A stretch of DNA of 6,452 nt from CAZPLZ01 sp964587525. GTDB lineage: Bacteria > Oederibacteriota > CAKKQC01. Each line of letters begins with the position of its first letter. Positions within the stretch are counted from its first letter, which is position 1. The notes beneath the pieces are model-generated. The model was given only the letters and a program-made list of their open reading frames with translations, was not told the DNA's origin and did not search any database. The stretch is taken from positions 1-6,452 of the forward strand of contig CAZPLZ010000185.1 in assembly GCA_964587525.1 (NCBI GenBank). Direction: 5' to 3'. The position numbers and the translations under genes are program-made. Shown in pieces: positions 1 to 6,415 of this stretch.

Positions 1-528
1 GGGCTTGGCATCTCGTACCGGCCGCAAGTGCCCCGGCTGGATGTCGCGACCCTGGCCCGTGCGCTGGCGCTGCACCTGCCTGGCTGGGGTCAACGGGTGA
101 TCATGGAACCGGGCCGATTTCTGGTGGGGGAGGCTGGCGTCCTGCTCACCCGGGTTCAATACGTGAAGCGAGGGACCAGAAAACTCTTTGTCATCGTGGA
201 CGCCGGTATGGATAATCTGATTCGCCCCTGCCTCTATGATGCCCATCACGAGATTTGGCCGTGCGCGCCGCGCCGGGGCCGGACCCGGGTGGTGGATGTG
301 GTCGGGCCGGTCTGCGAGTCCGCCGACTTTCTGGGCACGGGACGGCGGATGTCTTATGCTCGGGAAGGCGACCTGCTGGCGGTGCTGGCTGCGGGCGCGT
401 ATGGGAGCGTCATGTCGTCGAATTACAACGGCCGCCGCCGGGCGGCGGAGGTGATGGTGGATGGCCGCCGGGCCCGCCTGATCCGCCGGCGCGAGACGTA
501 CGCCGATCTGGTGAGAGGGGAGGCGTAG
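1..528 (+). CDS. lysA: Diaminopimelate decarboxylase, C-terminal part (5'-truncated by window edge)
   Basis: This is the C-terminal 175 residues of the PLP-dependent enzyme that decarboxylates meso-diaminopimelate to L-lysine in the cytoplasm. The reading frame is open from base 1 (GLGISY..., the end of the alanine-racemase-like barrel), so the start lies outside the window. The GTG at 28 is internal. Seen in the fragment: EPGRFLVGEAG (about 36-46) with the conserved substrate-binding Arg39; DAGMDNLIRPCLYDAHHEI with Arg75 and Tyr79; GPVCESADFLG (about 102-112) with the Cys105-Glu106 pair that completes the neighbouring subunit's active site; and YGSVMSSNYN (about 134-143). Family members are about 420 residues, so roughly 245 are missing. 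The C-terminal beta domain looks intact and ends normally at TAG 526-528. The next gene begins 29 nt downstream on the same strand, suggesting co-transcription. The dapA gene of the same pathway lies about 4.9 kb further on. Identification as LysA rather than another group IV decarboxylase rests on the CES and SSNYN motifs and is strong. Confidence 0.95.
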   Translation, partial: GLGISYRPQVPRLDVATLARALALHLPGWGQRVIMEPGRFLVGEAGVLLTRVQYVKRGTRKLFVIVDAGMDNLIRPCLYDAHHEIWPCAPRRGRTRVVDVVGPVCESADFLGTGRRMSYAREGDLLAVLAAGAYGSVMSSNYNGRRRAAEVMVDGRRARLIRRRETYADLVRGEA

Positions 529-557
529 GGTCACGACCCTCTTCACCTGAGATTCAC

Positions 558-2651
558 ATGAGACCGGCGGCCGGATTACTGGTCGCAAGTTGTGCAGGAA
601 TTTTCCTCGAGCTCCTGCTCATCCGCTACCTGGGATCGGAGATCCCGATCCTGGCGTACTTTAAAAATTTCCCGCTGCTGGCGGCGTTTGTCGGGCTGGG
701 GGTGGGATGCCTGCTGGCCGACCGGGGCAGGCTCTATTTCTTGAGCGGGCTGGCGGCGCTGAGCATCCTGATCCTGTTTTCGTCCCAGGCTGCGCAGTTT
801 GGCTGGGCGGAGATGGCGTTCCCCGACCCGCACATTGATGTCTGGGGCCGTTCTTTCGACGGGCCGGTGCTGGAGGCGTTGTGGCGCGGCGCCGGGAACC
901 TGCTGGTCATCTTTCTGCTCCTTGCGGCATGCTGTTGGTCGTTCGTGTGGATCGGGCAGGCCGTCGGGCACTGGCTTCAAGCGGGACCGCCGCTTCGGAT
1001 GTATGCCCTCGACATCACCGGGAGCCTCGCCGGGGTACTGGGGTTGGCGTGGTTATCGTTCGCGCAAACCCCGCCGCTGGTCTGGCTCCTCGTAGCCGCC
1101 GCCCTCATCGTGACCGCTGCGTTGATGTATGGCATCTCGTTCCGCCGGATCTTGGTGTCAGCCGGCATCCTGCTTGTGGTGATCGTGGCAGCCGTTGGGC
1201 GGAAGGAGGATCCGGCCGTGACCCTCCTGTGGTCACCGTATTACCGGATCGAGGTGCGCTCCCAGCAATTGAGCGCACAGCCGAAGGTGGTGATCCACCG
1301 GATGTACGTCAACCGGGATTTCCACCAGGTGATGCTGGATGTATCCGATGAGGTTGGCCGCCAGACAAAGGAGGGGACCGAAGGCCGGAGATGGTGGAAT
1401 AGCTGGAGGCTCCACTACGACCTGCCGTATCACGTGCGCGTGTCCCCGCGAACGGTCCTGATCGCGGGGGCTGGATCCGGCAACGATGCCGCCGCCGCCT
1501 TGCGCAACCACGCGGGACACGTGACGGCTGTTGAGATCGACCCAGTGATCCTGGCGCTGGGCCGCAAGCTGCACCCTGAACGCCCGTACGATTCGGGCAG
1601 CATCCGGGTGGTGCAAACCGACATCCGGTCATTTTTGCGCCGCAGCCACGAACGGTTCGACCTGATCGTGTACAGCGTGCTGGATTCGCACACGGCGCTC
1701 TCCTCACTCTCCTCGCTGCGCCTTGAAAACTATGTGTATACCGTGGAGGGGATTCGGGAGGCGGTGACCCATCTCAACCCGGACGGGGTGATGTGTGTCT
1801 CATTTTACGTGGGGTCGCGTGGCTGGCTCGGCGATCGGTTGTACCGGGTGATCGAGTTAGGGGCGGGGGAGAGGCCGGTGTGGACCAAATTCGAGGGACG
1901 AGTGTACTATTTCTTTGGTCCCGGCCTTTCATCTCAGACGGCGGCGTCCACCATACGCAAGCTGGGACTGCCGGTGGGGCTGCATGCCTTCACTGATGTG
2001 CAGCCCTCAACCGATGACTGGCCCTTCCTGTACTCCAGCCCCAAGGGGCAGCCGTGGGTGTATTACCTGTCGCTCGTCTTGATCGTGGTCTGCGGCATGT
2101 CTCTGGTCTGGTGGACCCTAAGGGGGAGAGGGAGTAGGGAGAGGGGGATGGACTGGCCGATGTTCTTCCTGGGCGCTGGGTTTTTGCTGATTGAAACCAA
2201 AGCCCTGGCGGAGTTGTCCCTGCTCTTCGGCTCCACCTGGGTGGTGAACACCTTTGTGTTCGCGGGGATCTTCATCATGGTGCTGCTGTCTATCCTGGCT
2301 GTTCACCTGGGCGCCGGCCGCTGGCTTAGGCCCGCCTTCGGGCTGCTTGCCGCATCCCTGATCGCCTGGTACGTGTTCCCTAAGGACACGCTGAACGCCT
2401 TGGAGTTTTGGCCGCGGGCTGTCGTAGGCACGGTGTTCGTTTCGCTGCCGGTCCTGTTCGCCGGGATTGTGTTTTCCACCCTGTTCGCGCGCCGTTCAAA
2501 CCCGAGCACGGCATTCGGCTCGAACCTGATCGGCGCGGTCGTCGGTGGCGCAGCCGAGGCTGCCTCCCTCGCGTGGGGTATTCGCTCGCTCACCCTGCTG
2601 GCGCTGGGATTTTATGCTGTCGCCTGGATACGGACGGAAAAGGGTCGTTAG
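558..2651 (+). CDS. Polytopic membrane protein with spermidine synthase-like (SAM-dependent Rossmann) domain
   Basis: A 697-residue protein with three parts. Residues 1-213 hold about seven hydrophobic membrane segments (near 5-23, 33-53, 58-76, 113-135, 150-168, 173-192, 196-213). Residues about 215-495 form a soluble domain with a class I SAM-binding fold: LIAGAGSGND at 301-310, the acidic strand end VEIDP at 325-329, TDIRSFL at 354-360 and FDLIVYSVLDSH at 367-378. Residues 500-693 hold six or seven more segments, including the NLIGAVVGG pattern near 656-664. This layout matches the membrane-bound spermidine-synthase-like family. The position of the usual catalytic Asp appears to be Ser373 and the GGGDGG motif is absent, so polyamine synthesis is doubtful; the substrate is unknown. 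The ATG at 558 starts directly before the first membrane segment and has only a weak TGAGA upstream. The frame stays open to 255, but that stretch overlaps lysA and reads as Arg/Gly/Pro shadow sequence. Gene spacing suggests coupling with lysA. An Arg-rich loop at 521-531 coincides with a genomic repeat. The stop codon overlaps the convergent aconitase gene. Confidence 0.85.
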   Translation: MRPAAGLLVASCAGIFLELLLIRYLGSEIPILAYFKNFPLLAAFVGLGVGCLLADRGRLYFLSGLAALSILILFSSQAAQFGWAEMAFPDPHIDVWGRSFDGPVLEALWRGAGNLLVIFLLLAACCWSFVWIGQAVGHWLQAGPPLRMYALDITGSLAGVLGLAWLSFAQTPPLVWLLVAAALIVTAALMYGISFRRILVSAGILLVVIVAAVGRKEDPAVTLLWSPYYRIEVRSQQLSAQPKVVIHRMYVNRDFHQVMLDVSDEVGRQTKEGTEGRRWWNSWRLHYDLPYHVRVSPRTVLIAGAGSGNDAAAALRNHAGHVTAVEIDPVILALGRKLHPERPYDSGSIRVVQTDIRSFLRRSHERFDLIVYSVLDSHTALSSLSSLRLENYVYTVEGIREAVTHLNPDGVMCVSFYVGSRGWLGDRLYRVIELGAGERPVWTKFEGRVYYFFGPGLSSQTAASTIRKLGLPVGLHAFTDVQPSTDDWPFLYSSPKGQPWVYYLSLVLIVVCGMSLVWWTLRGRGSRERGMDWPMFFLGAGFLLIETKALAELSLLFGSTWVVNTFVFAGIFIMVLLSILAVHLGAGRWLRPAFGLLAASLIAWYVFPKDTLNALEFWPRAVVGTVFVSLPVLFAGIVFSTLFARRSNPSTAFGSNLIGAVVGGAAEAASLAWGIRSLTLLALGFYAVAWIRTEKGR
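2121..2148 (+). repeat. Half-copy of the GGGAGAGGG palindromic repeat inside a coding region
   Basis: The G-runs at 2122-2126, 2130-2132, 2137-2139 and 2143-2147 are separated by AGA, AGTA and AGA. This nearly matches the right arm of the repeat at 6347-6372, whose spacers are AGA, AA and TGA. Only one arm is present, with no matching C-rich arm, so no long hairpin forms here. It lies in frame in the membrane-protein gene and encodes the loop LRGRGSRERGM between two hydrophobic segments. The similarity is seen directly; that it arose by repeat insertion is inferred. Confidence 0.6.
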
Positions 2652-5371
2652 GTCATCTGGCGGAGCTGGCGGAGCACCGCCGGCAAAATTCCGCCCTGGG
2701 AGTAATACTCGACGTCAGCCTTCGTGTCTAACCGGGCGATCACCTGGAAGGTGAAGGAGGAGCCGTCTTCGCGGCGGCAGTTCGCGGTGAGGCGTTGCCT
2801 GGTGCTCAAGCCCGCGGAGATCCCAGCGATGTCGAAGCGCTCTTTGCCGGTGAGCCTGAAGGTTTCCCGGTTCTCGCCGGGGAGGAATTCCAACGGCAGG
2901 ACACCCATCTCCACCAGGTTGCTGCGATGAATCCGCTCGAAGCTCGTCGCGATCACGGCCCGCACCCCCAGCAGGACGGTCCCCTTGGCTGCCCAGTCAC
3001 GGGAGCTGCCTGACCCATACTCTGTGCCCGCGATGACGATCAGTGGGACACCGGCCTGGCGGTAGGCCAGCGAGGCTTCGTAGATCGTCGTCTGCTCGCC
3101 GGTCAGCAGGTTGAGCGTGTAGCCTCCCTCGGTGCCGGGGGCCAAGAGGTTGCGCAGCCGGATGTTGGCGAATGTACCCCGGATCATAACCTCGTGGTTG
3201 CCGCGCCGGGAGCCGTAGGAGTTGAAGTCCTTGGGTTCAACACCGTGCGCGATGAGATACTTCCCCGCAGGACTCTCCGCTGGGATTGAGCCGGCGGGGG
3301 AGATATGGTCCGTGGTCACCGAGTCGCCGAGCAAGGCCAGGACGCGTGCACCCATAATATCGGTCAGCTTCGCTGGCTCCACGCCGATACCATCGAAGTA
3401 AGGGCCCAGCCTGATATAAGTCGAGTCCGGGTCCCAGGCGTACCGGTCGCCCTCCGGTCCCGGCAGCGCGCGCCAGTTCTCATCCCCGTTGAACACCTCC
3501 GCATACCTCACCTGGAACATCTCAGGCCGCACCGCCTCCAGCATGACCCGGTTGATTTCCTCTAGGCTGGGCCAGATCTCTCGCAGATAGACCGGTTGGC
3601 CATTGTTGTCCTTGCCAAGGGGTTCCGTCGTGAGGTCCACGTCCACCCGCCCAGCCAGCGCGTACGCCACCACCAGCGGAGGCGAGGCCAGGTAGCTGGC
3701 TTTGGTCAGTGGGTTGATCCGGCCTTCGAAATTGCGGTTGCCGCTCAGCACAGAGACCACGACCAGATCGCCGTCCTTCACGCCCCGCGCGACCGGCTCG
3801 GGTAGCGGCCCACTGTTGCCGATGCAGGTTGTACAGCCGTAGCCAACCAGGTTAAACCGCAGTTGTTCCAAGTAAGGCATCAGCCCTGCGGCGTTCAGGT
3901 AGTCCGTGACGACGCGGGAGCCAGGGGCCAGGCTGGTTTTCACGGATGGATCCACGGTGAGCCCGCGTTGCACAGCGTTCCTAGCCAGCAGTCCGGCGGC
4001 CACCATCACCGAAGGGTTGGAGGTGTTGGTGCAGCTGGTGATGGCGGCGATCACCACCGAACCGTGGTGCAGGGAGGTCTCGTGACCGTTTGCTTTCACC
4101 GCCACCTGTTGACCGACTGCCTCCGTGGTGATCCCGAATCCGTTCTCTGTGGGGCCGGCCACCAGCAAGCGCTTGAAGTTTTCCTTCAGGCCGCTTAAGG
4201 CCACCCGGTCCTGTGGCCGCTTCGGCCCGGCCAGCGACGGCTCCACCGTGGCCAGGTCCAGCTCCAGGGTGTCGGTGTACCAAGGGTCGGGTGTCGTGTC
4301 GGTGCGGAAAAGGCTCTGGGCCTTGCAGTAGGCTTCGACCAGGGCGATGTGCGCGGGACTGCGACCGGTAAGGGTGAGATATTTCAGGGTCTCCGCGTCC
4401 ACGGGGAAAAAGCCGATGGTGGCGCCGTACTCCGGGGACATGTTGGCAATGGTGGCGCGGTCGGCCAAGCTGAGGGACGACAGGCCGGTCCCGTAGAACT
4501 CGACGAACTTACCGACAACGCCGCGCCGACGGAGGATCTGGGTTACGGTGAGCACCAGGTCGGTAGCGGTCGCCCCTTCGGACAGCCGGCCGTGAAGCTT
4601 GAACCCGATGACCTCGGGCATCAGCATGGTCATGGGATGGCCAAGCATGGCCGCTTCCGCCTCGATGCCGCCCACGCCCCAGCCCACGACACCCAGCCCG
4701 TTGATCATCGTGGTGTGCGAGTCGGTGCCCACCAGGGTGTCAGGGAACGCGAGGGTTTCGCCATCCCGGGCCCGTTCCTCTACCACGCTGGCGAGGTATT
4801 CCAGGTTCACCTGGTGCACGATACCGGTCGCTGGGGGGACCACCCGGAAATTGCGCAAGGAACGCTGGCCCCAGCGCATGAACGCGTACCGCTCGCGGTT
4901 TCGTTCGTATTCGCGCTTCACGTTGGTCGCGAGCGAAGTCGCCGACCCGAAGGCATCCACTTGGACTGAGTGGTCAATGACCAAGTCTGCGGGGATGACG
5001 GGGTTGACTAAGGCGGGGTCGACCCTGAACCGAGCAGCGGCATCGCGCATGGAGGCGAGATCCACGAGGACCGGTACGCCGGTGAAGTCCTGCAACAGGA
5101 CCCGAGAAGGGGTGAACGGGATCTCCCGGTCCGGCAAGTTATGTGGATTCCACCGCGCCAGGGCTTCCACATCGGCGGCCTCGACCAGCCGCCCATCCTC
5201 CTGCCGCAGAAGGTTCTCCAGCAGGACTTTAATGCAAAACGGCAGCCGCGACACCTGGGCCACCCCGCGTTGTTCCAGCGCAGGAAGACTGAACATGGCA
5301 TAGGTGCCGCCGCCGGCTGACAGGGTCGTCTTCGTGTTGAGGCTGTCCAGGTATTTTTTTGCTGCGGCCAT
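2648..5371 (-). CDS. acnA: Aconitate hydratase, AcnA/IRP1 type
   Basis: A 907-residue [4Fe-4S] enzyme that interconverts citrate and isocitrate through cis-aconitate in the TCA cycle, in the cytoplasm. The length fits the AcnA/IRP1 family (about 890-900) rather than AcnB or the mitochondrial type. Motifs in order: VIDHSVQVDAFGSA at 131-144; MRWGQRSLRNF and PPATGIVHQVNLEYLA at 165-194; DTLVGTDSHTTMINGLGVVG at 211-230; TSCTNTSNP at 445-453; GYGCTTCIGNSG at 510-521; the C-terminal swivel domain with GDSVTTDHISPAGSI at 682-696, SYGSRRGNHEVM at 718-729 and EYGSGSSRDWAAKG at 784-797. The cluster ligands are Cys447, Cys513 and Cys516; their spacing equals that of E. coli AcnA (435, 501, 504). All are intact, so an active enzyme is expected. 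The frame allows an ATG at 5404, eleven codons upstream, but the ATG at 5371 has a GAGGGAAG ribosome site and leaves a family-like N-terminus. It is divergent from dapA by 35 nt and convergent with the membrane-protein gene, so it appears monocistronic here. Confidence 0.97.
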   Translation of the reverse strand: MAAAKKYLDSLNTKTTLSAGGGTYAMFSLPALEQRGVAQVSRLPFCIKVLLENLLRQEDGRLVEAADVEALARWNPHNLPDREIPFTPSRVLLQDFTGVPVLVDLASMRDAAARFRVDPALVNPVIPADLVIDHSVQVDAFGSATSLATNVKREYERNRERYAFMRWGQRSLRNFRVVPPATGIVHQVNLEYLASVVEERARDGETLAFPDTLVGTDSHTTMINGLGVVGWGVGGIEAEAAMLGHPMTMLMPEVIGFKLHGRLSEGATATDLVLTVTQILRRRGVVGKFVEFYGTGLSSLSLADRATIANMSPEYGATIGFFPVDAETLKYLTLTGRSPAHIALVEAYCKAQSLFRTDTTPDPWYTDTLELDLATVEPSLAGPKRPQDRVALSGLKENFKRLLVAGPTENGFGITTEAVGQQVAVKANGHETSLHHGSVVIAAITSCTNTSNPSVMVAAGLLARNAVQRGLTVDPSVKTSLAPGSRVVTDYLNAAGLMPYLEQLRFNLVGYGCTTCIGNSGPLPEPVARGVKDGDLVVVSVLSGNRNFEGRINPLTKASYLASPPLVVAYALAGRVDVDLTTEPLGKDNNGQPVYLREIWPSLEEINRVMLEAVRPEMFQVRYAEVFNGDENWRALPGPEGDRYAWDPDSTYIRLGPYFDGIGVEPAKLTDIMGARVLALLGDSVTTDHISPAGSIPAESPAGKYLIAHGVEPKDFNSYGSRRGNHEVMIRGTFANIRLRNLLAPGTEGGYTLNLLTGEQTTIYEASLAYRQAGVPLIVIAGTEYGSGSSRDWAAKGTVLLGVRAVIATSFERIHRSNLVEMGVLPLEFLPGENRETFRLTGKERFDIAGISAGLSTRQRLTANCRREDGSSFTFQVIARLDTKADVEYYSQGGILPAVLRQLRQMT

Positions 5372-5378
5372 CTTCAAT

Positions 5379-5386
5379 CTTCCCTC
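5379..5386 (-). promoter_or_regulatory. Ribosome binding site deciding the aconitase start
   Basis: Read on the minus strand this is GAGGGAAG, ending 7 nt before the ATG at 5371-5369. The purine core fits anti-Shine-Dalgarno pairing at normal spacing. It lies downstream of the alternative in-frame ATG at 5404, so it supports the shorter 907-residue protein. Confidence 0.65.
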
Positions 5387-5390
5387 ATAA

Positions 5391-5396
5391 TATAAT
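5391..5396 (+). promoter_or_regulatory. Consensus -10 box (TATAAT), probable dapA promoter
   Basis: An exact TATAAT stands in an AT-rich patch (about 5386-5405) within otherwise GC-rich DNA, just before dapA. Initiation would fall near 5402-5404, only a few bases before the ATG at 5407. I find no good -35 hexamer at 16-18 nt spacing; TTGCTG at 5359-5364 is too far (26 nt). Overlapping TATTAT-like hexamers occur on the minus strand at 5397-5392 and 5392-5387, but these lie so close to the aconitase ribosome site that they could only give a very short leader. The box is seen; its activity is inferred. Confidence 0.5.
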
Positions 5397-5406
5397 ACAT
5401 ACATTG

Positions 5407-6312
5407 ATGGCCCTTCCCCCCGCTGAGTTCACCCCGCGTCTGCGCGGCACGTATACCGCGCTCGTAACCCCGTTTAAGGGCGGGGAAGTGGATGAGCAGG
5501 GCGTGCGCGAGCTGGTGGAGTTCCAGATCGAAAACGGGGTCGATGGGTTGGTGCCGGCTGGGACCACCGGAGAGTCTCCCACGCTCACCCACGCTGAGCA
5601 CATCCGGGTCATTCAGGTTTGTGTGGAGGCGGCCCGGGGCCGGGTGCCCATCCTGGCGGGGACCGGGTCCAACAGCACGCAGGAAGCACTGGATCTTAGC
5701 CGATCGGCCAAAGAGGTTGGTGCCGACGCCCTGCTGGTGGTAGCTCCGTACTACAACCGTCCCTCCCAGCGCGGACTGGTTCTTCATTACCAGGCCATTC
5801 TCGAGCAGGTTCAACTGCCGCTTGTGGTCTATAACATCCCCTCGCGCACCGGGGTCAACGTGGAGCCGGAGACGCTCGGGATCATCAAAAAGTCCGGCAA
5901 CCTGGCCGGGATCAAAGAGGCGGCGGGCAGCACCGACCAAGTCAGCCGCATGCTGGAGGTGTTAGGGGCCGGCTTCGTGGTGCTCTCGGGGGACGATTCG
6001 CTCACGCTGCCGTTCCTCTCGGTCGGCGCCCGTGGTGTGATCTCGGTGGTGTCCAACATCGTACCCAAAGAAATGGTGGGGTTGGTGCAGGCGTACCTGG
6101 GCGGACGCCACGCGGAGGCGCTTGAGCTGCACCGGAAGCTCTTCCCGCTGATGAGGGCGCTCTTCATCGAAACCAATCCTGCGCCGGTCAAAACCGCCAT
6201 GGGTCTGCTGGGCAGGTGCTCCGGTGACCTGCGCCTCCCGCTGGCGCCGCTGACCGAAAGTAATCTCGCCCGGCTGCGTGATGCTCTCCAAAGTTTCGGT
6301 TTCAAAGTGTAA
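5407..6312 (+). CDS. dapA: 4-hydroxy-tetrahydrodipicolinate synthase (dihydrodipicolinate synthase)
   Basis: A 301-residue class I aldolase that condenses pyruvate with aspartate semialdehyde, the committed step to diaminopimelate and lysine, in the cytoplasm. Family length is about 290-300. All catalytic residues are visible at a constant offset of +9 from E. coli DapA: Thr53-Thr54 in PAGTTGESP, Tyr116 in APYYNRPSQ, Tyr142 in VVYNIPSRTG, Arg147 in the same motif, and the Schiff-base Lys170 in GIKEAAG. GDDSLTLPFLSVGARGVISVVSN (about 195-217) and ETNPAPVK (255-262) are also typical of the family. The ATG at 5407 gives a nine-residue extension relative to E. coli. The frame is open back to a TTG at 5359, but that stretch covers the aconitase start and the TATAAT box. 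No Shine-Dalgarno sequence precedes 5407, consistent with a leaderless or very short-leader mRNA. The neighbour upstream is the divergent aconitase. The partner enzyme LysA lies about 4.9 kb away on the same strand. A palindromic repeat starts 4 nt after the stop codon. Confidence 0.97.
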   Translation: MALPPAEFTPRLRGTYTALVTPFKGGEVDEQGVRELVEFQIENGVDGLVPAGTTGESPTLTHAEHIRVIQVCVEAARGRVPILAGTGSNSTQEALDLSRSAKEVGADALLVVAPYYNRPSQRGLVLHYQAILEQVQLPLVVYNIPSRTGVNVEPETLGIIKKSGNLAGIKEAAGSTDQVSRMLEVLGAGFVVLSGDDSLTLPFLSVGARGVISVVSNIVPKEMVGLVQAYLGGRHAEALELHRKLFPLMRALFIETNPAPVKTAMGLLGRCSGDLRLPLAPLTESNLARLRDALQSFGFKV

Positions 6313-6316
6313 CCTC

Positions 6317-6372
6317 CCCCCCTCTCCCTTTCCCTCTCCCCCCTCTGGGGGGAGAGGGAAGGGTGAGGGGGG
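6317..6372. repeat. Long GC-rich palindromic repeat (hairpin) after dapA
   Basis: The core is a perfect inverted repeat: C-rich arm 6332-6343, loop TCT 6344-6346, G-rich arm 6347-6358. It extends by T-A pairs at 6331/6359 and 6330/6360. After a one-base bulge (6329) and one T-T mismatch (6325/6364), pairing continues outward through 6317/6372. The whole 56 bp therefore folds into one long stem. No T-run follows, so it is not a standard intrinsic terminator, though a stem this strong just after dapA could protect or end the transcript. The core recurs identically at 6421-6448, which marks it as a dispersed repeat of the REP-like kind. Confidence 0.85.
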
Positions 6373-6415
6373 ACAGAACGTTGCCCGGTGGATCGCGGCG
6401 CTGGCGCTCATCTTT

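Noticed and set aside
255..557. N-terminal extension of the membrane-protein gene
   Set aside because: The frame is open, but it overlaps the well-supported lysA end and its translation is Gly/Pro/Arg-rich with no family character. The first membrane segment begins right after the ATG at 558.
633..647. Small inverted repeat GGGATC-GGA-GATCCC
   Set aside because: It lies within conserved coding sequence, is short, and has no second copy or promoter nearby.
4349..5303. Plus-strand reading frames of 206 and 234 codons opposite aconitase
   Set aside because: They are antisense shadows of the conserved aconitase frame, with low-complexity composition and no recognisable motif.
5372..5404. Longer aconitase start at ATG 5404
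   Set aside because: The eleven extra residues are not typical of the family, and the GAGGGAAG ribosome site sits downstream of that ATG. It would leave only 2 nt to dapA.
6317..6372. Intrinsic terminator for dapA
   Set aside because: The stem is very stable, but no T-run follows it and the same core recurs nearby, so it is better described as a repeat. A termination role is possible but not shown.
5962..6411. Minus-strand reading frame across the repeat and dapA, with AGGAAAG before its ATG
   Set aside because: It is antisense to the strongly supported dapA and its N-terminal part is a translation of the palindromic repeat (Pro/Gly/Glu-rich). High GC content makes such open frames common.
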